From assembly GCA_963828015.1 (NCBI GenBank), contig CAWHCD010000004.1, positions 868,001-932,000 of the forward strand: a stretch of 64,000 bases of DNA, written 5' to 3'. Each line of letters begins with the position of its first letter. Within the stretch, counting starts at the first letter, position 1. Shown in pieces: positions 46,271-56,889 of the stretch. Under the pieces are notes generated by a model that was given only the letters and a program-made list of their open reading frames with translations, did no database searches and was not told the origin of the DNA. The DNA comes from CAVPUA01 sp963828015 (GTDB lineage: Bacteria; Actinomycetota; Actinomycetes; Mycobacteriales; Jatrophihabitantaceae). The translations under genes and the position numbers were made by a program.

Positions 46271-48838
46271 TCATTGTTCGGCAATCGCGACCAACGGCGA
46301 GGTGCGTGCGGCGCGCACACCCGGCCACAGGGCGGCGAGTACTCCGACCCCGGCCGCGACCACGAAGAACAGAATCGCCTGATTCCACGGCACATCCAAC
46401 GTTTTGAGCCCGTCGGCCCGCAGCGCCCGGGTGAACAGCGCCCCGAACGTCAGGCCGATCGCCAGCCCCAGCGCGGCCCCGAACATCGCGATCAGCGCCG
46501 ACTCGAGATAGATGCTGCGGCGGACCTGTGCCCGCTGCATCCCGATCGCACGGAGCATCCCGATTTCACGGCGACGCTCGACCACGGACAGGGCCAAAGT
46601 GTTGATGATGCCCAGGACCGCGATCAGGATGGCCAGGCCCAGCAGGCCGTAGAGCACGCCGAGCAGGCCGTTGACCTGAGCCGCCGTCGTGCCCTTGAAC
46701 TGCTCGCGGGTCTGGACGTCGACCACGTAGTACGGGTCGGTCGCGGTCTGCAGGTCCGACCCGAGCCGGCTCAGATCGGTCCCGGGGGCCGCGTGTACCA
46801 AGGCGACCTCGTCCACCCAGCGGGCCCGTGGGGTCAGGGCCCGGTAGACGTCGCCCGACACCACCCAGTCGCCCATCAGCGGGCTGTCGGCGTAGATGCC
46901 GGCGACGGTCTCGGTGACCTGCGCGCCGTCGACGGAGTTCAGGACCACCGTGCTGCCAAGGCTCCAGTTGTGGTTCTTGGCCTGCGTCTGCGAGACCAGC
47001 ATCTGCTGCCCGCTGGGGTCGGCCACGCCCTGCTTCAGCTGCGGGTGCCAGACCGTCGTGAGCGGGCCGTCCACACCTGTCCCTTCGACCGAGGACGTGC
47101 CGATCCGGGCCTGGACGTCCTCGAGCTGGGTCAGCGACTGCACGCCGGGCACGGTGGCCGCGGCGGCGGCGGCATCCAGGGGGACGCCGAACTGCTGGCT
47201 CGTGAGCAGGTAGTCGGCCCGGACCTCGTTGTCGATGATCGTGCCCAGGCTGGCCTTGGTCGACGCGCCGATGACGGCGATGGCACTCACCAACATCAGC
47301 CCGAGGGTCAGCGCGAAGGCGGTGGCCGCGGTGCGCCGCGGATTGCGCACCGCGTTCGTCCGGGCCAGGCGTCCGACGGCACCGAACGGACGGGTCAGCA
47401 CGGCACCCACGGTGGCGATGAACCAGGTCGAGATGCTCGGCGCGAGCAGGAGCACGCCGCCGCCGACGCCGAGCAGGCCGACGCCGACCAGGGACGCGGC
47501 GGTGCTGGTCGAGGTGGCCACCCAGCCGCCCGCCGCGGCCAGCACGCCCAGACCCAGCAGGGCCGATCCGATGAGGTTGCGACGTCTGAGGCCGGGCGTC
47601 GTGCTGGCGAACTGCTCTCGCATTGCGGCCACGGGCGGGATGCGTCCGGCCCGGCGGGCGGGTGAGAACGCCGACAGCACGGTGACCGCGACGCCCAGGA
47701 TGAGGGTGATGGCGATCGTCCGCGGGGAGACCACGACGCCGGTGCCCGGCAGGCCCAGACCGAGGCCATCGAGCAGCGCGTGCAGGCCCAGGGCCAAGCC
47801 GACGCCGAACACCGCGCCGATGGCCGCCCCAGCCAGGCCGATGATCGCGGCCTCGGCCAGCACGGCCCGTCGGATCTGCCGACGCCCGGCGCCGATGGCC
47901 CGCAACAGGGCCAGCTCGCGCAGTCGTTGCGCGACGATCATCGAGAACGTGTTGTAGATGATGAACGTGCCCACGAGTAGCGCGATCAGGCCGAACGCCA
48001 ACAGGAAGACGTTGACGAACATCAGGGCCCGCTGCAGCGAGTTCTCATCGGCGGTCCGCACCTGGTCACCGGTGCGCACCCGAAGGTCCGTTGGTACCGC
48101 CGCCGCCACCTTGGCCCGCAGCGAGGTTGGTGAGACACCGGAATCCGCCGCCAGTCGCACGGCCGACACGTGCGTGCCGTCGGTGAACAGCTGCAACGCG
48201 CGCGACCGGTCGAACAGCACGCCGACGTAACCGCCGGTCTCGGCATCGACGCGGTAGATGCCGGTCAGGGTCGCTTCGACCGGGCCGTGCTGCAGCGTGA
48301 TGATCGTGAGCTGGTCGCCGACCTTGAGGCCGGCATTCGTAGCCGCCCGCTCGTTGATCACGACCTGGTTCGGGCCGCTGGGCGCCCGGCCGCTGAGCAG
48401 AACCGGGGGCGCCGTGATCGATTGGCCGGCCGGGGTCCAGTTGCCGGCCACGCTCGGGGCCCCACCGCTGTGCAGCTTCGTGCCGTTCGGGCCGACGACG
48501 ACGACCGGGGAGGTGGTGGAGATCTCGACCGCCCGGACGCCGGGCACGGTGGCGAGGTTCTCGGCGACGCTGATCGGCACCCCGGCGCTCTGACTCGAGG
48601 CGGTGTCGACCTGCACGTCCACGCCGCGGTCCGAGGTGGCGATGATGTTGTTGAACGCGGCGTGCAACGTGTCGGTGAAGACGAAGGAGCCGGCCACGAA
48701 CGCGGTGCCGAGCACGACCGAGACAACGGTCAGCAGCAGCCGGACCTTGTGGGCGGCCAGGTTGCGCAGCGACATCCGGGTCCAGCTGACCGACGGGACC
48801 CGGGTCAGGGCGGGCGCCGCGTCGATGACGGTGGTCAC
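46271..48838 (-). CDS. ABC transporter permease with two FtsX domains
   Basis: 855 residues. The N-terminal TM (VRLLLTVVSVVLGTAFVAGS) is followed by a large extracytoplasmic domain, an FtsX core (about 270-420) with FIIYNTFSMIVAQRLRELAL, more TMs, a second extracytoplasmic domain and a second FtsX core with ERRREIGMLRAIGMQRAQVR near the end. This is the MacB/LolC-like architecture of Gram-positive transporters for peptides, lipids or lipoproteins; cargo unknown. GTG start overlapping the ATPase stop (GTGA). Confidence 0.92.
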   Translation of the reverse strand: MTTVIDAAPALTRVPSVSWTRMSLRNLAAHKVRLLLTVVSVVLGTAFVAGSFVFTDTLHAAFNNIIATSDRGVDVQVDTASSQSAGVPISVAENLATVPGVRAVEISTTSPVVVVGPNGTKLHSGGAPSVAGNWTPAGQSITAPPVLLSGRAPSGPNQVVINERAATNAGLKVGDQLTIITLQHGPVEATLTGIYRVDAETGGYVGVLFDRSRALQLFTDGTHVSAVRLAADSGVSPTSLRAKVAAAVPTDLRVRTGDQVRTADENSLQRALMFVNVFLLAFGLIALLVGTFIIYNTFSMIVAQRLRELALLRAIGAGRRQIRRAVLAEAAIIGLAGAAIGAVFGVGLALGLHALLDGLGLGLPGTGVVVSPRTIAITLILGVAVTVLSAFSPARRAGRIPPVAAMREQFASTTPGLRRRNLIGSALLGLGVLAAAGGWVATSTSTAASLVGVGLLGVGGGVLLLAPSISTWFIATVGAVLTRPFGAVGRLARTNAVRNPRRTAATAFALTLGLMLVSAIAVIGASTKASLGTIIDNEVRADYLLTSQQFGVPLDAAAAAATVPGVQSLTQLEDVQARIGTSSVEGTGVDGPLTTVWHPQLKQGVADPSGQQMLVSQTQAKNHNWSLGSTVVLNSVDGAQVTETVAGIYADSPLMGDWVVSGDVYRALTPRARWVDEVALVHAAPGTDLSRLGSDLQTATDPYYVVDVQTREQFKGTTAAQVNGLLGVLYGLLGLAILIAVLGIINTLALSVVERRREIGMLRAIGMQRAQVRRSIYLESALIAMFGAALGLAIGLTFGALFTRALRADGLKTLDVPWNQAILFFVVAAGVGVLAALWPGVRAARTSPLVAIAEQ

Positions 48839-49590
48839 GACTCGAGGCTCTTCATCCGGTCGAGCACGCGCTCGGCGGTCGGCTCCCGCAACTCGTCGAC
48901 GACCCGGCCGTCGGCCAGAAAGATCACCCGGTCGGCGAAGCCGGCCGCGCGCGGGTCGTGGGTGACGATGACGACGGTCTGGCCGAGGTCGTCCACGCAT
49001 TGGCGCAGGATGCCCAGGACCTCCCCGGAGGAGCGCGAATCGAGGTTTCCGGTCGGTTCGTCACCGAAGATGACCTCGGGCCGCCCGGCCAGGGCGCGCG
49101 CGCAGGCCACGCGCTGCTGCTGCCCGCCCGAGAGTTCGTTGGGGCGGTGGTCCAGGCGTTCGAGCAGGCCCAGGGTGCGCAGCACATGCTCGAGCCAGGC
49201 CGGGTCCGGGCGCCGGCCGGCGATGGCCGAGGGCAGGGTGATGTTCTCCAAGGCGGTCAGGGTCGGCACCAGGTTGAAGGACTGGAAGACGAAGCCGATG
49301 CGGTCGCGGCGCAGGGCGGTCATCTGCTTGTCGGACAGGCCGGAGAGCTGGGTGTCGCCGATCGCGACCGAGCCGCTGGTGACCGAGTCCAACCCGGCCA
49401 GGCAGTGCATGAGGGTCGACTTGCCCGAGCCCGAGGGGCCCATGATGGCGGTGAACTCGCCCGGCATGAGCGAGACCGTTACGTCGTCGAGGGCGCGCAC
49501 CGTGAAGTCGGCGGCTCCGTAGATCTTGCTGACGTTGACGGCACTGGCGGCGGCGCTGGCCGCGGCCGGGCGTGGAAGGGTCTGAGTCAT
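48835..49590 (-). CDS. ABC transporter ATP-binding protein, MacB/LolD type
   Basis: About 251 residues. Walker A GPSGSGKST, Q-loop FVFQSFNLVPTLTALENI, signature LSGGQQQRVACARAL, Walker B VIFGDEPTGNLDS and H-loop VIVTHDPRAA are intact, so it should be active. The start chosen is the ATG giving MTQTLPRP, with CAGGCT ending 6 nt upstream (leaderless-like). It pairs with the FtsX-type permease downstream. Confidence 0.94.
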   Translation of the reverse strand: MTQTLPRPAAASAAASAVNVSKIYGAADFTVRALDDVTVSLMPGEFTAIMGPSGSGKSTLMHCLAGLDSVTSGSVAIGDTQLSGLSDKQMTALRRDRIGFVFQSFNLVPTLTALENITLPSAIAGRRPDPAWLEHVLRTLGLLERLDHRPNELSGGQQQRVACARALAGRPEVIFGDEPTGNLDSRSSGEVLGILRQCVDDLGQTVVIVTHDPRAAGFADRVIFLADGRVVDELREPTAERVLDRMKSLES

Positions 49591-49715
49591 AGCGCAAGCC
49601 TGGCCGGGCGACCGGCCCGCGACCATACGGTTTTCCCCCGAACCGACCCTGACATTCGCCCGCGACGTACCATGAGAGACCAGCGAGATTCCAGCCAGGA
49701 TCGCCCAGGGGAGAT

Positions 49716-51239
49716 GTGGTCGCCACCATGCACGACGCGGAACTGCCCCCCAAGTTCGCCGCCCTCGGCCTCACCTTCGACGACGTCCTGCTGCTCCCGA
49801 ACGAGACCGATGTCATCCCCTCCGAGGTCGACACCACCGCCCGGCTGACCCGCGAGATCACCGTCGCCGTCCCGCTGATCTCGGCCGCGATGGACACCGT
49901 CACCGAGGCCCGGATGGCGATCGCGATGGCCCGCCAGGGCGGTATCGGGGTGCTGCACCGCAACCTGTCGATCGACGAACAGGCCCACCAGGTCGACCTC
50001 GTCAAGCGCTCCGAGTCGGGCATGGTCTCCGACCCGGTCACCGTCGGCCCGGACGCGACCCTGGCCGAACTCGACGACCTGTGCGCGCGCTACCGCGTCT
50101 CGGGGCTACCGGTCATTTCCGCCGACCGCATCCTGCTGGGGATCATCACCAATCGCGACCTGCTCTTCGTGCCGCGGGATCAGTTCGCCACCCGCACCGT
50201 GCGCGAACTGATGACCCCGATGCCCCTGGTCACCGCGCCGGTCGGCATCTCCAAGGCCGACGCGGCCTCACTGCTGGCCAAGCACAAGGTCGAGAAGCTG
50301 CCCCTGATCGACGGCAACGGCCGGCTGGCCGGCCTGATCACGGTCAAGGACTTCGTCAAGACCGAGCAGCACCCGACGGCGACCAAGGACGGCGACGGCC
50401 GCCTGCGCGTCGCCGCCGCGATCGGCTTCTACGGCGACGCCTGGGAACGCGCGGGAGCCCTGGTCGAAGCCGGCGTGGACCTGTTGGTGCCCGACACCGC
50501 CAACGGTCAGGCCCGGTTGATGCTCGACATGATCCGGCGGCTCAAGTCCGATCCGGCCATCCGCCACGTCCAGATCATCGCCGGCAACGTGGCCACCCGG
50601 TCCGGGTCGCAGGCCCTCATCGACGCCGGTGCCGACGCGGTGAAGGTCGGGGTCGGTCCCGGTTCGATCTGCACCACGCGGGTCGTCGCCGGAGTGGGCG
50701 TGCCCCAGATCACCGCGATCTACGAGGCGGCCCAGGCGGCGCAACCGGCCGGCGTGCCGGTGATCGGCGACGGCGGGCTGCAGTACTCCGGCGATATCGC
50801 CAAGGCTCTGGTCGCCGGGGCCGACACCGTGATGCTGGGCTCGTTGCTGGCCGGTTGTGACGAGTCACCGGGTGAGCTGGTGTTCGTCAACGGCAAGCAG
50901 TTCAAGCGCTATCGGGGCATGGGCTCACTCGGCGCGATGGCCTCCCGGGGTCGGGTCTCGTACTCGAAGGACCGCTACTTCCAGGCCGACGTCGACAGCG
51001 ATGAGAACATCGTCCCCGAGGGCATCGAGGGTCAGGTGCCTTATCGCGGACCGCTGTCGGCGGTCGCCCATCAGCTCATTGGCGGACTGCACCAGTCGAT
51101 GTTCTACGTCGGGGCCCACACGATCCCCGAGCTGCAGCAGCGGGGCCAGTTCACCCGGATCACCGCGGCCGGGCTGAAGGAATCGCACCCGCACGATATT
51201 CAGATGACGGTCGAGTCGCCCAACTACTCGGCGCACTGA
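49716..51239 (+). CDS. guaB: Inosine-5'-monophosphate dehydrogenase
   Basis: Oxidises IMP to XMP, the committed step to GMP. 507 residues: the barrel begins with LTFDDVLLLPNETDVIPSEV, two CBS domains lie at about 100-215, catalytic Cys319 is in GVGPGSICTTRVV and the flap is near GMGSLGAM. Start GTG 49716 (agggg ag 2 nt upstream) or ATG 49728; both lie before the conserved part. TACCAT at 49668-49673 may be a -10 box. Confidence 0.97.
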   Translation: MVATMHDAELPPKFAALGLTFDDVLLLPNETDVIPSEVDTTARLTREITVAVPLISAAMDTVTEARMAIAMARQGGIGVLHRNLSIDEQAHQVDLVKRSESGMVSDPVTVGPDATLAELDDLCARYRVSGLPVISADRILLGIITNRDLLFVPRDQFATRTVRELMTPMPLVTAPVGISKADAASLLAKHKVEKLPLIDGNGRLAGLITVKDFVKTEQHPTATKDGDGRLRVAAAIGFYGDAWERAGALVEAGVDLLVPDTANGQARLMLDMIRRLKSDPAIRHVQIIAGNVATRSGSQALIDAGADAVKVGVGPGSICTTRVVAGVGVPQITAIYEAAQAAQPAGVPVIGDGGLQYSGDIAKALVAGADTVMLGSLLAGCDESPGELVFVNGKQFKRYRGMGSLGAMASRGRVSYSKDRYFQADVDSDENIVPEGIEGQVPYRGPLSAVAHQLIGGLHQSMFYVGAHTIPELQQRGQFTRITAAGLKESHPHDIQMTVESPNYSAH

Positions 51240-51274
51240 CCGCAGGCGCTCGGCCGTACGGCAGACTCTGACCC

Positions 51275-52390
51275 ATGCCAGACACCGTGGAGATCGGGCG
51301 CAACCGCAGCGCCCGTCGCAGCTATCACCTCGACGAGATCGCGCTGGTGCCCACGCGCCGCACGCGTGGTTCGAAGGTGGTCTCGACCAACTGGCAGATC
51401 GACGCCCACTCCTTCGACCTGCCGATGATCGCCGCGCCGTCGGATGCGGTGGTGTCACCGTCCTCGGCGGCCGAGATCAACCGGATCGGTGGCCTGGCCG
51501 TGCTCGACGGCGAGGGCCTGTGGTCGCGCTATGAGAACGCCGACGAGGTCCTGGCCCAGCTGGGCAGTGAGACGGCCGACCTCCAGGCGGCCTATTCGCG
51601 GCCGGTGTCGCCCGAGCTGTTGGCGCGCCGGGTCAGCGAACTGCGCGAGTCCGGCGGCCCGGTCGCGGTGCGCCTGTCACCGCAGCACACGCTCGAGCTG
51701 GCCTCGGCGGTGGTCAGTGCCGGCGTCGACATCCTGGTCATCCAGGGCACGGTGATCTCGGCCGAGCACGTCGTCAAGGCCGATGTACCCGGGCTCAACC
51801 TCAAGACGTTCATCTCCGATCTCGAGGTGCCGGTGATCGTCGGTGGATGTGCCGACTACCAGACCGCTCTGCACCTGATGCGCACCGGCGCCGCCGGGGT
51901 GATCGTCGGTTACGGCGCCCACCTGGGCTCCACCACCCACCTGGCCTTGGGGATCGACGTGCCGATGGCCACGGCGATCATCGACGCCGCGGCGGCCCGC
52001 CGGGAGTACCTCGACGAGACCGGTGGGCGGTACGTGCACCTGATCGCCTACGGCGAGCTGTCCAGCGGCGGGGACATTGCCAAGGCCCTCGCCTGCGGGG
52101 CCGACGCGGTGATGCTGGGCGAGGCCCTGGCCGCCGCGGTCGACACCCCCGGCGAGCGGCGCTACTGGGACGCGACCGCCTCTCATCCCCGGGTTCCGCG
52201 TTCGGCGGTGGTCGAGTTCGACGTCGACGACCGCGAGCTGACGCTGGAACAGGTGCTGATCGGCCCGGCGCACGACGCCACCGGCGAGACCAACCTGTTC
52301 GGCTCGGTGCGCCGGGCGATGGCCAAATGCGGTTATTCCTCGGTCAAGGAGTTCCAGCGGGCCGAGCTGATTCTGCACAACGGTCGATGA
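51275..52390 (+). CDS. GuaB3-family IMPDH-related protein
   Basis: A 371-residue IMPDH-like barrel lacking CBS domains (ARRSYHLDEIALVPTRRTR; YLDETGGRYVHLIAYGELSS; GGDIAKALACGADAVMLGEA). Tandem guaB-guaB3 is usual in Actinobacteria. Where IMPDH has GSICTTR this protein has YGAHLGSTTH, without the catalytic Cys, and the IMP-binding DGG is YGE. It may therefore lack IMPDH activity. CAGACT ends 7 nt before the ATG, a near-consensus leaderless start. Confidence 0.88.
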   Translation: MPDTVEIGRNRSARRSYHLDEIALVPTRRTRGSKVVSTNWQIDAHSFDLPMIAAPSDAVVSPSSAAEINRIGGLAVLDGEGLWSRYENADEVLAQLGSETADLQAAYSRPVSPELLARRVSELRESGGPVAVRLSPQHTLELASAVVSAGVDILVIQGTVISAEHVVKADVPGLNLKTFISDLEVPVIVGGCADYQTALHLMRTGAAGVIVGYGAHLGSTTHLALGIDVPMATAIIDAAAARREYLDETGGRYVHLIAYGELSSGGDIAKALACGADAVMLGEALAAAVDTPGERRYWDATASHPRVPRSAVVEFDVDDRELTLEQVLIGPAHDATGETNLFGSVRRAMAKCGYSSVKEFQRAELILHNGR

Positions 52391-52431
52391 TGTTCCCGGT
52401 GCGTCAAACACCGCTAAAACGCAGCTCTGCG

Positions 52432-52444
52432 TAAGTTTGTGATC
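52432..52444 (+). promoter_or_regulatory. -10 box TAAGTT before the SDR gene
   Basis: TAAGTT (52432-52437) ends 7 nt before the ATG at 52445, with no ribosome-binding site. The GTG at 52439 would be only 1 nt from the box. Confidence 0.45.
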
Positions 52445-53383
52445 ATGGGGTGGACCGCGGGGCGACTGCCCGACCTCACGGGACGCTCTGCCGTGGTCAC
52501 GGGCGCCAACTCCGGCATCGGATTTCACACCGCGCGCGAGCTCGCCGCCCACGGGATGTCGGTCACCCTGGCCTGCCGCGATCTGGTTCGGGGGCAGCAG
52601 GCGCGGGCCCGAATCCAGGCCAAGCTGCCGGACGCCCAGCTCGAGGTCGGGCTGCTCGACCTGGCCGACATGAGCTCGATCCGGGCCTTCGCCGACGCCT
52701 GGACGGGACCGCTGGACCTGCTGGTCAACAACGCCGGGGTGATGGCCCCGCCCAAGCGCCGGCTGACCAAGGACGGCTTCGAGCTGCAGTTCGGCACCAA
52801 CCACCTCGGTCACTACGTCCTGACCGGGCTGTTGCTGCCCGCCCTGCTCGAGTCGCCCGAACCCCGGGTCGTCACGGTCTCCTCCATCTCGCACTTCAAC
52901 GGCCAGGTGAGCGTGCTGGACGCCAACGCCGGGGCCTACAACGCCCAGCAGGCCTACTCCGACTCGAAGCTGGCCAACCTGATCTTTGCGCTGGAGCTGC
53001 AGCGACGAGCCGAGGCGGCCGGGACCACGCTGGTCTCGACCGCCGCCCACCCCGGCGTCACCTCTACCCGGCTGGTGCGCTCCAAGGACGGGATGGGCGC
53101 CAACCCGGCAGTGCGGGTGATCGCTCCGGTCGTGATGACCGCGCTCACCCAGCGGCCCAGCGTGGCCGCCCGCGCCAGCCTGCTCGCGGCCTCGGCCGCC
53201 CCGCCCGGTTCCTACACCGGTCCGCAGTGGCTGGGGCAGAGTCGCGGTCCGGTCGGCGCCGCCCGCCGCTCGCCGCTGGCCGACGACCGGGAGCTGGCCG
53301 CGAGTCTCTGGTCGCTGAGCGAGGAACTGACCCACCTGCTCTATCCATGGCCGAGCCGCAACGGGCGCCACTCGGCTCCGTAG
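52445..53383 (+). CDS. Short-chain dehydrogenase/reductase, retinol-dehydrogenase-like
   Basis: 312 residues. Cofactor motif VVTGANSGIGFHTARELA, NNAGVM, and the catalytic YNAQQAYSDSKLANLI (Tyr-xxx-Lys). The extended C-terminus resembles the protochlorophyllide-reductase/WWOX-like SDR group. Substrate unknown. The start at ATG 52445 is preferred over GTG 52439 on the basis of the -10 box. It lies between guaB3-like and guaA without an evident link to purine synthesis. Confidence 0.9.
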   Translation: MGWTAGRLPDLTGRSAVVTGANSGIGFHTARELAAHGMSVTLACRDLVRGQQARARIQAKLPDAQLEVGLLDLADMSSIRAFADAWTGPLDLLVNNAGVMAPPKRRLTKDGFELQFGTNHLGHYVLTGLLLPALLESPEPRVVTVSSISHFNGQVSVLDANAGAYNAQQAYSDSKLANLIFALELQRRAEAAGTTLVSTAAHPGVTSTRLVRSKDGMGANPAVRVIAPVVMTALTQRPSVAARASLLAASAAPPGSYTGPQWLGQSRGPVGAARRSPLADDRELAASLWSLSEELTHLLYPWPSRNGRHSAP

Positions 53384-53393
53384 ACTTCGCGGC
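53381..53393 (+). promoter_or_regulatory. -10 box TAGACT before guaA
   Basis: TAGACT (53381-53386) overlaps the SDR stop codon and ends 7 nt before the guaA ATG, again pointing to a leaderless mRNA. Confidence 0.5.
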
Positions 53394-54956
<1,563 letters not shown>

Positions 54957-55017
54957 ACCACCCGGCACCACTCGCTCGCCCCCGTCGGCGAACTGCGCTC
55001 TTGCCTGGCGGAGCAGG

Positions 55018-55030
55018 TAGCATCCCGACC
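55018..55030 (+). promoter_or_regulatory. -10 box TAGCAT before the methyltransferase gene
   Basis: TAGCAT (55018-55023) ends 7 nt before the GTG at 55031, with no Shine-Dalgarno sequence. Confidence 0.45.
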
Positions 55031-56113
55031 GTGGCTTCCCCAGCGGGCACCGAGTTGCCAGATTCCGCACCTGCGCCGACGCCCGCGGAATCACGCGTTG
55101 CCACGGCTCGTGTCGCGGTCTTCAGCGAAGGGCTCGTGCCTGGCGTCTCGCGAGTTCTCGAGATCGGTCCGCTGGATCGCCCAATCTTTCGGCGCCCGGA
55201 CTACGAGGTGCGATACGTCGATCATGCCTCGGCCGACGATCTGCGGTCGAAGTACTCCAACGATCCCAACGTGCACCAGATTCTCGACGTCGATATCGTG
55301 TGGGACGGCACCTCGCCGCTGTCTGGCGCGGCGCCGGGATCGGTTTTCGATTGTGTGGTCGCATCGCATGTGATCGAGCACATTCCCAATCCCATTGGGT
55401 GGCTGCGCAACATTGCGACCGTGCTCGAACCCGGTGCAGTCGTGTGCTTGGTCGTGCCCGACAAGCGAGTCACGTTCGACTACAACCGGCGCCTGACCGA
55501 AGCCAGTGACCTTATCGACGCCTATGTTCGCGAGGTCACCCTGCCCGGCTGTGCGCAGGTGTATGACTTTCACACCCGCGCCATCCCGGTCGTGGCCAGC
55601 GAGATATGGGCTGGACGGGCTGACTACGCCGGCCAGGTGCGGCCGGGAAATCTCCGGGAAGAAGCCCTGGCCGCGTGCGTGGCCATTCATCAGTCGCGCG
55701 CCTTTCAAGACGTGCATTGCCACACCTTTACGCCGGCATCCTTCGCCGAGGTGTTCGCCGAGGCCTACGGTCTCGGCATCCTGCCGTTTCGCATGGTGAC
55801 CTTTGTGCCGACGGAGGTCGACGCGATCGAGTTCTACGTGCGCCTGGAATATCTGGGCATCGACAGCGTGCCGGAGCGCCCCTTCGCCGACGGTGTCGAT
55901 CGGATACTCGCCGACGCCGACCAGGTCCCACTGCCGCTGTCCGGCCTCAAGGCACGCAAGTCGGTTTTCGTTGATAGCGAATACGTCGTGTCAGCGCGCG
56001 AGAAGCGGGTGATCGAGGCCAAGCGCGACGCGGTGCGCGCCGTGCGCCGGACCGTTGGCAAGGCGCGAAGCCGAATCCCCGGAGGGCAATCGCCTAGCGA
56101 CCCTGGCGCCTAG
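55031..56113 (+). CDS. SAM-dependent methyltransferase, glycan-cluster type
   Basis: About 360 residues. SAM-binding and post-I motifs: VLEIGPLDRPIFRRPDYEVR and FDCVVASHVIEHIPNPIGW. The remainder resembles methyltransferases that sit in polysaccharide and O-antigen clusters. Codon third positions carry more A and T than the neighbours (for example cattcccaatcccattgg), which suggests acquisition by transfer. No sugar-nucleotide genes are adjacent. Overlaps the convergent ynfA-like gene by 4 nt. Confidence 0.85.
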   Translation: MASPAGTELPDSAPAPTPAESRVATARVAVFSEGLVPGVSRVLEIGPLDRPIFRRPDYEVRYVDHASADDLRSKYSNDPNVHQILDVDIVWDGTSPLSGAAPGSVFDCVVASHVIEHIPNPIGWLRNIATVLEPGAVVCLVVPDKRVTFDYNRRLTEASDLIDAYVREVTLPGCAQVYDFHTRAIPVVASEIWAGRADYAGQVRPGNLREEALAACVAIHQSRAFQDVHCHTFTPASFAEVFAEAYGLGILPFRMVTFVPTEVDAIEFYVRLEYLGIDSVPERPFADGVDRILADADQVPLPLSGLKARKSVFVDSEYVVSAREKRVIEAKRDAVRAVRRTVGKARSRIPGGQSPSDPGA

Positions 56114-56445
56114 GTGCGCGGCGCGGCCATGATCACGCCGACCCCGACCAGGCAGATCAGGGCGCCGATCAGGTCGTAGCGGGTTGGTCGGAATCCGTCG
56201 GCCACCACCCCCCAGAGCAGGCTGCCGGCGACAAAGACACCGCCATAGGCCGCCAGCACCCGGCCGAAGTGCGCGTCCGGTTGGGCGGTGGCGACGAAAC
56301 CGTACGCGCCGAGCAGGACCACGCCGCCGATGGCGAACCACCACGGACGTGATTCGCGCACGGCCTGCCAGACCAACCAGCAGCCGCCGATCTCGGCCGC
56401 GCCGGCGAGAAGGAACAAGAGGCCGATGCGGACCGCGGTAGGCAT
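56110..56445 (-). CDS. YnfA-family (UPF0060) small membrane protein
   Basis: 111 residues with four predicted TM helices, similar in size and layout to small multidrug resistance proteins. LLFLLAGAAEIGGCWLVWQA and the AAYGGVFVAGSLLWGVVADG block are diagnostic of the YnfA family. Family members are proposed exporters; the substrate is unknown. It lies next to the ars genes on the same strand. Confidence 0.9.
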   Translation of the reverse strand: MPTAVRIGLLFLLAGAAEIGGCWLVWQAVRESRPWWFAIGGVVLLGAYGFVATAQPDAHFGRVLAAYGGVFVAGSLLWGVVADGFRPTRYDLIGALICLVGVGVIMAAPRT

Positions 56446-56481
56446 GGTCGAGACGCTATCGAAGTGCGGCTCGAGCTGCGG

Positions 56482-56889
56482 CTAGCTGGTGGTGAGCAGC
56501 TCGCCGACGAGGGTCTGAACGCGCGTCTTGATCTCGTCGCGGACCTGCCGGACGACCGCGATCGGCTGGCCGGCCGGATCGGTGAGCTCCCAGTCTTCGT
56601 AGCGCTTGCCCGGGAAGATGGGGCACGCGTCGCCGCAGCCCATGGTGATGACGACGTCGGCACCGAAGACGGAGTCAGTAGTGAGGAACGTGGGCGTCTC
56701 GGTGCTGATGTCGATGCCGACCTCACGCATCACCTCGACGGCGATCGGGTTGATCTCGGCGGCGGGCGCGGATCCGGCGGACCAGATCTCGATCCGCCCG
56801 TCGGCGAGCGCCTTGAGCCAGCCGGCCGCCATCTGGGAGCGGCCGGCGTTGTGAACGCAGACGAACAGGACGGTGGGGCGGTTCGTCAC
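56482..56889 (-). CDS. arsC: Arsenate reductase, low-molecular-weight phosphatase type
   Basis: Reduces arsenate to arsenite. 135 residues. The P-loop CVHNAGRSQMA holds the nucleophilic Cys and Arg (Cx5R); VITMGCGDACPIFPGKRYED carries the further cysteines that shuttle the disulfide. The GTG start lies in a GTGA overlap with the aquaporin gene; upstream residues of the open frame are out of family. Confidence 0.94.
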   Translation of the reverse strand: MTNRPTVLFVCVHNAGRSQMAAGWLKALADGRIEIWSAGSAPAAEINPIAVEVMREVGIDISTETPTFLTTDSVFGADVVITMGCGDACPIFPGKRYEDWELTDPAGQPIAVVRQVRDEIKTRVQTLVGELLTTS

